Shown here one piece after another: positions 15,728 to 23,296 of a stretch of 64,000 nt of DNA. The translations under genes and the position numbers were made by a program. Within the stretch, counting starts at the first letter, position 1; each line of letters opens with the position of its first letter. Below the pieces are notes generated by a model. That model was given only the letters and a program-made list of their open reading frames with translations. It did no database searches and was not told the origin of the DNA. Source of the DNA: Streptomyces sp. NBC_01224 (GTDB taxonomy: Bacteria; Actinomycetota; Actinomycetes; Streptomycetales; Streptomycetaceae); contig NZ_CP108529.1 in the NCBI RefSeq assembly GCF_036002945.1, positions 5,265,001 through 5,329,000 on the forward strand, in the 5' to 3' direction.

Positions 15728-16843
15728 GTGAGCACAGGGACCACAGCCGTCTGGGGCCGTGCCGAGCAGCAGGACTTCCGCAGCCGGGTGCGCGGCGCTC
15801 TGCTGGGCGGGGCCATCGGCGACGCGCTCGGCGCGGGTGTCGACGGGCTCACGCTCGAAGAGATCCGGGCGGTCCACGGCGCCGAAGCCGTCACCGACTT
15901 CGTACCCGCGCACGGCGGACGCGGCACCGTCACCGCCGTCACCCAGCTCAACCTGTTCACCGTCGACGGGCTGATCCGCGCCCAGGTCCGCCGCGACACC
16001 GGTGCCTGGCACCCGCCCACCGATGTGCACCGGGCCCATCTGCGGTGGGCGGCCACGCAGCGCGACTGGGGGCCCGACGAGCGGCGCAAGGACAACGGCT
16101 GGCTCGCCCTGCAGGAGTGGCTCTACGCCCGCCGCGCCCCCACCCGGGAATGCCTGACCGGCCTCGGCGACACCACCATGGGCACGCTCGACAAGCCCAA
16201 GAACCCCACCGCCCGGGACTCGGCGGCCCTCACCCGGTCCGCCCCGTTCGGGCTGCTCGTCGGCTGGGAGCCTCAGCTCGTCCTCCAACTGGCCGTCGAA
16301 TGTGCCGCCCAGACCCATGGTCACCCCATCGCCCTGCTCTCCGCGGGCGCCCTCGCCGTCATGATGCACGGGCTGGCCCGCGGCGAGACCCTGGACGGCT
16401 CCGTCCAGCACGCCCTGTCCCTGCTCGTCGAGCGCCCGGGGCACGAACCGGTCACCGAGGCGCTGAAGCGGGCCCTCGGCACCGTACGCCAGGGCATTCC
16501 GGGACCGGCCCTGATCGAGTCGCTGGGTGCCACGGACGCCGCCGAGGAGGTCCTCGCCGTCGCCGTGTACTGCGCCCTGGTCGGCGAGGACGTGCGGCAC
16601 GGGCTGCGGCTGGCGGTCAACCACGGTGGACCTTCCGCGGCCACCGGGGCCCTGTGCGGGGCGCTGCTCGGCGCGTTGCACGGCGAGACCGCGCTGCCGC
16701 CGGCCTGGCTCGCCGAACTGGAGGGCCGGGCCACCCTGCTGGAACTCGCCGACGACTTCGCGATGGAGATGACGCAGGGCCCCGCCCTGCACAGCCCGTC
16801 GGCCGCCGCACCGGGCTGGCTGACCCGCTATCCGCGCGGCTGA
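15728..16843 (+). CDS. ADP-ribosylglycohydrolase homologue lacking metal-binding aspartates
   Basis: A 371-residue protein of the DraG/ARH fold, with the typical GALLGGAIGDALG near residues 23-35 and the all-helical body. DraG enzymes remove ADP-ribose from proteins using two Mg ions held by a TDD motif and a later DxDxT-like motif. Here the first site reads T69-A70-V71-T72-Q73 where TDDTQ is expected, and the second reads NHGGPSAATG (298-307) where NHSGDSDSTG is expected, so all four metal-binding aspartates are gone. I infer a catalytically inactive ADP-ribose-binding protein or one with a changed reaction. Start GTG 15728 follows GGGGAGG. A bidirectional terminator follows the stop. Confidence 0.82.
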   Translation: MSTGTTAVWGRAEQQDFRSRVRGALLGGAIGDALGAGVDGLTLEEIRAVHGAEAVTDFVPAHGGRGTVTAVTQLNLFTVDGLIRAQVRRDTGAWHPPTDVHRAHLRWAATQRDWGPDERRKDNGWLALQEWLYARRAPTRECLTGLGDTTMGTLDKPKNPTARDSAALTRSAPFGLLVGWEPQLVLQLAVECAAQTHGHPIALLSAGALAVMMHGLARGETLDGSVQHALSLLVERPGHEPVTEALKRALGTVRQGIPGPALIESLGATDAAEEVLAVAVYCALVGEDVRHGLRLAVNHGGPSAATGALCGALLGALHGETALPPAWLAELEGRATLLELADDFAMEMTQGPALHSPSAAAPGWLTRYPRG

Positions 16844-16867
16844 GACCCGAAAAGAGGAGCAGGAGGG

Positions 16868-16909
16868 AGGGGCGGGGTACGGACACCGCCGCGTCCGTAC
16901 CCCGCCCCT
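16868..16909. terminator. 17-bp perfect hairpin, bidirectional terminator
   Basis: The 17 bases at 16868-16884 are the exact reverse complement of 16893-16909, around an 8-base loop; CCCTTTT follows at 16913-16919. It lies between the DraG-like gene (stop 16843) and the convergent symporter gene (stop 16937). Confidence 0.85.
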
Positions 16910-16936
16910 CGGCCCTTTTCCGTGCGGCTGTGCGTG

Positions 16937-18514
16937 TCAGTCCTTCACGCCCTCCGCGACGGCGGCATCCCCGGAACCGGCCTGCGCCTGCGCCGGAACC
17001 GTCGCTCCGGCGCCCGTGCCGTCACCGTCCGAGTTGATCTGCTCGATGATCGCGTCGCGCTCCGGGGTGTCCTCCGGCTTGATGAAGCCGATCACGATGT
17101 AGAGGACCAGGGAGATCGCCAGCGGCAGAGCGACCTGGTACTGCAGCGCGACATCCGTCTTCACCGAACCGTCGAAGTTGTAGTTGGTGAAGTAGAACGC
17201 CAGCAGACCCGCAGCCCAGCTGACGAGCGCCGCCGTCGGACCCGACTTACGGAACCTGCGCAGCAGGCCCAGCATGAACGGGATCGCGATCGGACCCATC
17301 AGACCGGCCACCCACTTGATGACGACGGAGATGATGTCCTTGAACGTCGGCGAGTTGATCTGGGTGGCGAGCGCCATCGACAGACCGAGGAAGCCGAGTG
17401 TGGACACGCGGGCCGCCAGCAGACCGGTGCGGCTGCTCCATGTGCGGGCCGCCTTCGAGAGGACCGGGGCGATGTCCCGGGTGAAGACCGCCGCGATGGC
17501 GTTGGCGTCGGAGGAGCACATGGCCATCGTGTGCGAGAAGAAGCCGACGACGACCAGGCCCAGCAGCCCGTGCGGCAGCAGCTGCTCGGTCATCAGGGCG
17601 TAGCTGTCGGAGGCGTCCGGCTTCTGCGCGTCGACCAGCAGCGGGGCGCACCACATCGGGAAGAACAGGACCGTGGGCCAGACCAGCCACAGCACGGCGG
17701 AGAGCCGGGCCGAGCGCTTGGCCGAGGCGGCGGAGTCCGTGGCCATGTAGCGCTGGGCCTGGTTCCACATGCCGCCGTTGTACTCGAAGGTCTTGATGAA
17801 GAGGTACGCCAGCAGGAAGGTCACGGTGTACGGGCCGGCCGTCGGGTTCGTGTGGCCCTCGGGCAGCTTGTCCCAGACCGTCCACAGGGTGCTGACACCG
17901 TCGAGCTCGGCCATGGCGGTGACGAGCATCGCGACGCCGGCGAAGAGCTGGATGACGAACTGCCCCAGTTCCGTGAGCGCGTCGGCCCACAGGCCGCCGA
18001 CCGTGCAGTAGACGGCCGTGATGCAGCCGGTGATGAAGATGCCCTGCGTGATCGAGATGCCCGTGAAGACGGAGAGAAGGGTGGCGATGGCCGCCCACTT
18101 GGCGCCGACGTCCACGATCTTCAGCAGCAGACCGGACCAGGCGAGCGCCTGCTGGGTCTGGATGTTGTAGCGGTTCTTCAGGTATTCGAGCGGGGACGCG
18201 ACATGCAGCCGCGAGCGCAGCCGGTTGAGCCGGGGGGCGAAGAGCTGTGCGCCGATGCCGATGCCGATGGCGATCGGAAGCGACCAGGTCACGAAGGACG
18301 TGACGCCGTACTGGTAGGCGATACCGGCGTAACCGGTGAACATCACCGCGCTGTAGCCGGACATGTGGTGCGAGATGCCGGACAGCCACCACGGCATCTT
18401 GCCGCCGGCCGTGAAGAAGTCGCTGACGTTGTCCACACGCTTGTGGGACCAGAGCCCGATCGCGATCATCACGCCGAAGTAGCCGATGAGCACGACCCAG
18501 TCGAGACTGTTCAT
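16937..18514 (-). CDS. sodium:solute symporter (SSS family)
   Basis: A 525-residue transporter with about 13 membrane helices. It starts with an extracytoplasmic N-terminus and a first helix (SLDWVVLIGYFGVMIAIGLW) and has the SSS hallmarks FFTAGGKMPWWLSGISHHMS, the GYAGIAYQYG turn and VGGLWADALTELGQ. Members import sugars, inositol, sialic acids or nucleosides with sodium. The HKRVDNVSDFF segment places it with the sugar/myo-inositol-like branch, but the substrate is not determined. The ATG at 18514 has AGGAGG at good spacing; an earlier in-frame ATG at 18565 has none. The last 50 residues are a disordered Ala/Gly-rich tail. Confidence 0.9.
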   Translation of the reverse strand: MNSLDWVVLIGYFGVMIAIGLWSHKRVDNVSDFFTAGGKMPWWLSGISHHMSGYSAVMFTGYAGIAYQYGVTSFVTWSLPIAIGIGIGAQLFAPRLNRLRSRLHVASPLEYLKNRYNIQTQQALAWSGLLLKIVDVGAKWAAIATLLSVFTGISITQGIFITGCITAVYCTVGGLWADALTELGQFVIQLFAGVAMLVTAMAELDGVSTLWTVWDKLPEGHTNPTAGPYTVTFLLAYLFIKTFEYNGGMWNQAQRYMATDSAASAKRSARLSAVLWLVWPTVLFFPMWCAPLLVDAQKPDASDSYALMTEQLLPHGLLGLVVVGFFSHTMAMCSSDANAIAAVFTRDIAPVLSKAARTWSSRTGLLAARVSTLGFLGLSMALATQINSPTFKDIISVVIKWVAGLMGPIAIPFMLGLLRRFRKSGPTAALVSWAAGLLAFYFTNYNFDGSVKTDVALQYQVALPLAISLVLYIVIGFIKPEDTPERDAIIEQINSDGDGTGAGATVPAQAQAGSGDAAVAEGVKD

Positions 18515-18913
18515 GTGCCCCCTCCTGGGGTCCGCCTTATGAACGGGTACGCACTTCGTCAGCACGGCCGCTCAGCGGGGCCCCCGTGCGGGAGCGGGGA
18601 CTTCGGGGATTGAACCGCCTGTCCGGTCCCTCGGTCAAGGTTTTTCGCGATCAGAAATGTGAACGCGGATCAGTAAGTCGAACGATTTTGCTTGTTCTTG
18701 ACTCACGTAAGCGTTGTCGCGAACGTGACGGCGGCCACACGATGAGCGGGCACTTCGTCAGGCTGTGCAGAGCGTCAGGAGTACCGAGGAGCGCAGAAAG
18801 ACCGCACGGGATGCGGGTCCCGTGCGGCCGAGAAGGGGGAGAGCCGGCCTTGCGAACCGGTGTTACGAACCGGCCTTGTGAACCGGTGTTGTGGACCGGT
18901 GTTGTGAACCGTC
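18515..18913. other. intergenic region with imperfect AACCGGTGTT tandem repeat (18846-18914)
   Basis: No gene is seen. The right third holds an imperfect tandem array: GAACCGGTGTT at 18854, a variant at 18867, GAACCGGTGTT at 18880, GACCGGTGTT at 18894 and GAACCG at 18906, roughly every 13 bases, ending just before the stop of the SDR gene. The left part should contain the symporter promoter. Confidence 0.55.
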
Positions 18914-19696
18914 CTACCGCATCAGCTCGCCGGCGTTGACCAGCAGGGACTGCCCGGTGATCGCCCGCGCCCGGTCCGAGGCCAGGAACGCGGCGGCCTC
19001 GGCCACATCGCCGTCCGTGGCAAGGTCCGGAAGCGCCATGCGCTCCGTGAGCCTGTCCAGCACCTCGGCCTCGGGCACACCCTCGGTGTGTGCCGTGAAC
19101 CGTACGTACGCCTGCACCGGTGGACCCCACATCCAGCCGGGCAGCACCGTGTTCACCCGGATCCGGTGCGGGCCGAACTCCCGCGCCATGGAGTACATCG
19201 CCGAGGTGAGCGCCCCCTTCGAGGCCGCGTACGCCGCCTGCTGCACCTGGGACGGTGCGGCCACCGAGGACTGCGTGCCGATGACGACCACCGAGCCGCC
19301 CCGCTCCTTGAGGCCGGGCAGGCAGGCGCGGGTCATCCGTAGCGTGCCGAGCAGATTGACGTCGATGACCGACTGCCAGGTGGCGAAGTCGGCGTCCTCG
19401 ATTCCGCCGAAGCAGCTGTCCCAGGCGGCGACATGGACCACCGCGTCGATCCGTCCGAACCGCTCCAGCGCCAGTGCGGCGAGCGCCTCGCACTGCGCCT
19501 CGTTCGTGATGTCGGTGGCCAGATGGGCGGTGCGCCGGCCTTCCGGGTCGATCTCCGTGGCCGACTTGGAAAGATTGGCGGCGGTGCGTGCCCCGAGCAC
19601 CGCGCTGCCGCCGTCCCGTACGACTGCCGCCGCGACCTGGTGCCCGAGCCCGGCGCCCACCCCGGACACGATGACGGTCTTCCCCGCGAGCAACAT
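18914..19696 (-). CDS. short-chain dehydrogenase/reductase (SDR)
   Basis: A 260-residue classical SDR: cofactor motif VSGVGAGLGHQ near residues 10-20, DVNLLG in place of NNAG/NVN at the fourth strand, and the catalytic triad in IGTQSSVAAPSQVQQAAYAA plus SKG (Ser, Tyr, Lys). The C-terminal ITGQSLLVNAGELM is the usual SDR ending. It oxidises or reduces a carbonyl with NAD(P). The start at 19696 has a GGGAGG upstream. It is divergent from the EthD-like gene at 19777 with only 80 bp between, which suggests shared regulation and perhaps a shared pathway on an aromatic or polyketide-like substrate (inference). Confidence 0.88.
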   Translation of the reverse strand: MLLAGKTVIVSGVGAGLGHQVAAAVVRDGGSAVLGARTAANLSKSATEIDPEGRRTAHLATDITNEAQCEALAALALERFGRIDAVVHVAAWDSCFGGIEDADFATWQSVIDVNLLGTLRMTRACLPGLKERGGSVVVIGTQSSVAAPSQVQQAAYAASKGALTSAMYSMAREFGPHRIRVNTVLPGWMWGPPVQAYVRFTAHTEGVPEAEVLDRLTERMALPDLATDGDVAEAAAFLASDRARAITGQSLLVNAGELMR

Positions 19697-19776
19697 CGGT
19701 GGCCTCCCGGCTCTGGCAGTTCTTCTGACGGGGCGTCAGAGTAGGACGCCGCTGCGGAGTACGGAAGGGGAACGGC

Positions 19777-20616
19777 ATGAGCGACGAGACGCGGAGTGAC
19801 ACCTACGCCGAACTGGCCGCGCTGGGACCGTACGGAATCCATCCCGGCCACGCACTGATCACCATGGTCGAACCGCACCTGGGCCATGAGTACGCGTACA
19901 ACAGATGGTACGAAGACGATCACTACTACGCGGGCGCGATGGCGATGCCCTGGATGTTCGCCGGGCGGCGCTGGGTGGCCACCCGGGAGCTCCAGGAGTT
20001 GCGGTACCCGGAGGTGTCCGCGGTCGCGCAGCCGGTCGGCGCGGGGTGCTACCTGTCCACGTACTGGGTGACGGACGGGCGCTACGACGACCACATGAAG
20101 TGGACCGTCGGGATCAACAAGCGGCTGAACCGGGACGGCCGGGTCTACCAGGACCGCACCCATGTGTTCACGTCGTTCCAGGACCACGAGGCGACGGTCT
20201 ACCGGGACGGCGCCTCGGGGCCCCGGGACTTCCATGCACTCGACCACCCCTACCGCGGGCTGGTCCTTCAGGTGATCGACGCCGAAGGGACGCAGCAGCG
20301 GGCCGAGTTGCTGGAATGGCTGCGCTCGCGGCATCTGCCGAAGCGGCTGGGCGGCTCCCCGGCGGCGATGGTGACCGTCTTCCGCCCCACGCCGCTGCCG
20401 GGCGACCGGATGACCTATGTGAAGCAGGTCGAGGGCGTCGACACCCGGCTGACCCTGCTGTGGTTCCTTCAGGAGGACCCGCGGGACTGCTGGGGCGGGC
20501 ATTTCACCGGGCTCGACGCGATGGTCGAGGAATCCGGCCTGGGGCGGGTGGAGTTGGTGGCGCCGTTCATTCCGACCGTGCCCGGCACCGATCTCCACGT
20601 CGATCAGTTGCGCTGA
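19777..20616 (+). CDS. conserved protein with EthD-like alpha/beta-barrel features
   Basis: A 279-residue soluble protein. I do not recognise it firmly. The N-terminal half (ALITMVEPH, then YAYNRWYEDDHYYAGAMAMP and FAGRRW) resembles the EthD/Dabb ferredoxin-like fold, where YNRWYxxDH is followed by a P-x-x-x-x-x-R-R strand; the second half (VLQVIDA, RLTLLWFLQED) may be a second copy of that fold. Such proteins are small-molecule-binding dimers or degradative enzymes. GGAAGGGG sits at ideal distance from ATG 19777. It is divergent from the SDR gene. Enzymatic role is unknown. Confidence 0.6.
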   Translation: MSDETRSDTYAELAALGPYGIHPGHALITMVEPHLGHEYAYNRWYEDDHYYAGAMAMPWMFAGRRWVATRELQELRYPEVSAVAQPVGAGCYLSTYWVTDGRYDDHMKWTVGINKRLNRDGRVYQDRTHVFTSFQDHEATVYRDGASGPRDFHALDHPYRGLVLQVIDAEGTQQRAELLEWLRSRHLPKRLGGSPAAMVTVFRPTPLPGDRMTYVKQVEGVDTRLTLLWFLQEDPRDCWGGHFTGLDAMVEESGLGRVELVAPFIPTVPGTDLHVDQLR

Positions 20617-20635
20617 GAGCCCCGGATCTCCGGGG

Positions 20636-20724
20636 CAGGCATTTCCCTGTCAGGCATTTCCCGGTCAAGCGTTCTCCGGGTCAAGCATTCTCCGCGTCGG
20701 GCATTCTCCGGGTCGGGCATCGAG
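20636..20724 (+). repeat. tandem repeat, five units of 15-16 bp plus a partial unit
   Basis: Units start at 20636, 20651, 20666, 20682 and 20698, with a partial sixth at 20714. The consensus is CRGGCATTCTCCGGGT with drift from CAGGCATTTCCCTGT to CGGGCATTCTCCGGGT. It lies just after the EthD-like gene stop and before the DUF397 gene end, in non-coding DNA. Confidence 0.8.
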
Positions 20725-20811
20725 CCCCCTCGGCCAGGACGGCGGACCAGTCGAGAGGGCTACCGGCAGCACCGGAATCGATGCTGCGATGCGAACGGTG
20801 GAAAGTATCGG

Positions 20812-21018
20812 TCAGGCGTCGACGGCGCCCTTGCCGACGTCACGCACGAAGGCGTTCCACGCTGCGGGGACGAACGTGATCGAAGGGCCCTCGGGGGCCT
20901 TCGAGTCGCGTACGGCAATAGCTTGCGCGAGAGGGGACTTGACTTCGACGCAGGCGCCGTTGCCCCCGGAATACGAGGACTTCGTCCACTTGTCCGTAGC
21001 ACCCTGACGAATGGTCAT
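20812..21018 (-). CDS. DUF397 protein
   Basis: A 68-residue single-copy DUF397 protein: WTKSSYSGGNGACVEVK, then AVRDSKAPEG and AWNAFVRDV. The ATG at 21018 is chosen over the GTG at 21024 because CCGGAG lies five bases upstream of the former and abuts the latter. It lies 225 bp downstream of a DUF5753 XRE regulator in the same direction, the common Streptomyces pairing in which the two proteins are thought to act together. No ATPase gene accompanies this pair, unlike the module at 6.9-8.6 kb. Confidence 0.85.
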   Translation of the reverse strand: MTIRQGATDKWTKSSYSGGNGACVEVKSPLAQAIAVRDSKAPEGPSITFVPAAWNAFVRDVGKGAVDA

Positions 21019-21242
21019 GTTCACTCCGGTTCAGAGAGTCGTGTGAAAGACACCAACAGCGTTCCGGTTGGCGTGATCGACGCTACTCGCCAAGTCTCTT
21101 GAGTGAAGGGGTCGTTCACTCGACCGGATGGTATAAACCACCAAGGTCTTCCATTGCGGGCGGGCGGCGGTGTACCTTACCGCCGCCCCTCCCGTAACAT
21201 CGCTTCATTTCCCGCATACCGGACTTTGTGGGCTGTCCGGTT

Positions 21243-22112
21243 TTACGCGCCCGAGCGCCCGGCGTACTCCTTCGCGATGTCGCTGATGAAGTGCCGGGTC
21301 TGCTCCACATTCAGCGCTTGTGCCCGCAGGTGCTCGTACATGACGCTGTACCGCTGCACATCATTGGCTTTCTCCAGATACAGGTCGCTGGTGACGCCCT
21401 CGATATAGACGACACTGGAGTCCGCGGCGTCCGGGAATTCCAAAACGGCGTACTGGCCGTTGATGCCGGGGTGCGCGCCCATCTCGAACGGGAGCACCTG
21501 CACGGTCACGTGCGGCAGGTGCGACAGCTCGACCAGCTGCTCCAACTGCTCGATCATCACCTGCTTGCCGCCGACCAGCCGGCGCAGCGCGGACTCGTCG
21601 ATCACCGCCCACAGCCGCAGCGGATGCTCCAGGGAGGTGATCCGGTCCTGGCGGCGGGCCCGGACGCTGACGCGCTTGTCGATGTCGGCAGGCGGGGCCT
21701 CCGGCAACGCGCCTTGGATCAGCGACTCGGCGTAACTCCGGGTCTGCAACAGGCCCGGGACCACCTGGGGTTCGTACACCCGCAGCGATTCGGCATCGGT
21801 CTCCAGACCGATGTAGACGCTGTACGGGATGTCGCCGAAGGCGTGCCACCAGCCCTGCTGGCGAGAGTCCTTGGCCATCTGCATGAGCGAGTCGACGATC
21901 CGGTGATCCTCGACCTCGTACACCCCGCAGAGATCACGTACATCGCGCTGGCTGATGGAGCGGCGGCCGTTCTCCAGGCGGCTGATCTTCGACTGCGAGA
22001 CAAGCAGCCGCTCCGCCACCTCCTCGGCCGTCATGCCCTTGAGTTCGCGCAGTCGGCGCAATTCCTGGCCCAATCGGCGTCGCCTGACGGTGGGATTGAC
22101 GTTGGACGGCAC
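21243..22112 (-). CDS. XRE-family regulator with DUF5753
   Basis: A 289-residue regulator with an N-terminal helix-turn-helix (residues about 10-65: LRELKGMTAEEVAERLLVSQ, SKISRLENGRRSIS) and a DUF5753 domain (VYIGLETDAESLRVYEPQ, VVPGLLQTRSYAESLI, RQDRITSLEHPLRLWAVIDE, SALRRLVGG, VQVLPFEMGAHPG). The GTG at 22112 is chosen because GGAGGTG lies eight bases upstream. It precedes a DUF397 gene. These regulators are chromosomally abundant in Streptomyces and affect differentiation and antibiotic production. Ligand unknown. Confidence 0.88.
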   Translation of the reverse strand: MPSNVNPTVRRRRLGQELRRLRELKGMTAEEVAERLLVSQSKISRLENGRRSISQRDVRDLCGVYEVEDHRIVDSLMQMAKDSRQQGWWHAFGDIPYSVYIGLETDAESLRVYEPQVVPGLLQTRSYAESLIQGALPEAPPADIDKRVSVRARRQDRITSLEHPLRLWAVIDESALRRLVGGKQVMIEQLEQLVELSHLPHVTVQVLPFEMGAHPGINGQYAVLEFPDAADSSVVYIEGVTSDLYLEKANDVQRYSVMYEHLRAQALNVEQTRHFISDIAKEYAGRSGA

Positions 22113-22300
22113 GGAAACGGCACCTCCGGCTATGTAGCTGTGCGTATCTACTGCTGAGCAGATTGCCACCCATGCCCCCGGCCGCGCTGGGAAATGGCGA
22201 CACGCAGACGCGCGGGGCAGCCGTGATTCCGGCTGCCCCGCGCTTGGTGCGGCTCCCGAACCGGGTCTTGGGGACGACGGTGCGGCGGTATTCGGTTGGT

Positions 22301-22356
22301 GCTGCGGTGCTGCGGTGCTGCGGTGCTGCGGTGCTGCGGTGCTGCGGTGCTGCGGT
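22301..22356. repeat. perfect tandem repeat, seven units of GCTGCGGT
   Basis: Seven identical 8-bp units GCTGCGGT run from 22301 to 22356, followed by a degenerate GCGTGTGG. An 8-bp unit is not a multiple of three, so length changes would shift any frame across it; it lies 22 bp beyond the stop of the GPP34 gene on the minus strand, outside any gene. Such perfect arrays mutate by slippage and may vary between strains. Confidence 0.95.
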
Positions 22357-22378
22357 GCGTGTGGCGACGGGTGCGGTC

Positions 22379-23101
22379 CTAGTGGGCCGCGGTGTGCGCC
22401 ATACTGCCGCGGCGTGACTGCGACTGCACTTGCGGTTGCAACGGCACTCCGGCCGCCTGGTTACGGCGCGGTTGTGCGACCGCCCCGTTCTGGACGTCCA
22501 TCACGGCATGCGCCACGAGTCCGCCCATCGGGTCGTGTCTGATCAGGTCCCGGAGCCGGGAGCGCGATGAACGCCCCTCGTTCCCGGGATACAGGTGCTT
22601 GCCGAGTCCGACCGCGTGGGCCAGCGCGGCGAGCGCCGCGGTCCGCGGGTCCGGCGGTACGCCGGTGCGGATCGCGCTGTCCAGCCTGGATCTGATGTCC
22701 CGGCTGATTGCCGTGTCCGTCGCCTGGTAGCGAGTCGTCGGCAGTACTCCGCACATCTGGCCCGCCACGGCATGCACCATGCCGCATCGCTCCAGATGAG
22801 CGAGGTAGATCTGGCGCAGCCCCAGCCGGGGCCCACCAATCCAGTGGACCGCCCGAACCGGGCTGCCGCGTCGGCGCAGCAGTTCCAGTGCGGAGTCCAG
22901 AGTCGGATCTCCTGTCGGCCGTGGCATCACCACGGCGATACGATCCCCGTCAGGGGCTATCCGTCCTGCCAGAGCCAGCTCCACTAGCTGAGCTCCGGCG
23001 AGGCCGAGGTCGAGCGACTGCGGCTGCGCTGTGGTACCCGTGGCCGGGTCCAGAGCGAGCAGCAGAAGCTCCTCCGGAATTGTTCTGCGGCTCCTGCCCA
23101 T
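22379..23101 (-). CDS. GOLPH3/VPS74-like (GPP34) protein
   Basis: A 240-residue protein with the GPP34 pattern: IPEELLLLALDP at the N-terminus, LGLAGAQLVELALAGRI, the helical LRDLIRHDP core and LAALAHAVGL near the C-terminus. In eukaryotes GOLPH3 binds phosphatidylinositol-4-phosphate; actinobacterial homologues are frequent but of unknown role. The ATG at 23101 has GGGGAGG five bases upstream. The C-terminal 35 residues are Gln/Arg-rich and look disordered. Divergent from the carboxypeptidase gene at 23297. Confidence 0.85.
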   Translation of the reverse strand: MGRSRRTIPEELLLLALDPATGTTAQPQSLDLGLAGAQLVELALAGRIAPDGDRIAVVMPRPTGDPTLDSALELLRRRGSPVRAVHWIGGPRLGLRQIYLAHLERCGMVHAVAGQMCGVLPTTRYQATDTAISRDIRSRLDSAIRTGVPPDPRTAALAALAHAVGLGKHLYPGNEGRSSRSRLRDLIRHDPMGGLVAHAVMDVQNGAVAQPRRNQAAGVPLQPQVQSQSRRGSMAHTAAH

Positions 23102-23296
23102 CCATGCCTCCCCGCGTGGATGAATGACAGGGTGACCCCTCTCACATTGGTCTGTCGAGGGCGCCTGGGTGCTTTGCGCGGGAACCAGTAGGTATGTCGT
23201 TCTCGTCTAGCAGCCGGGCCGGTGGTTCACACGGGACACTGGTAGATGGTTCGGACAGCGCGGGGGATGTCCCCGCGCCGCATGGAGGAGGCATCG

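Noticed and set aside
15038..16792. 584-residue minus-strand frame across the DraG-like gene
   Set aside because: Antisense shadow in its main part; only its last portion overlaps the gene remnants described separately.
22301..22356. CRISPR-like appearance of the octamer array
   Set aside because: The units are contiguous and 8 bp long with no spacers, so it is a slippage repeat and not a CRISPR array.
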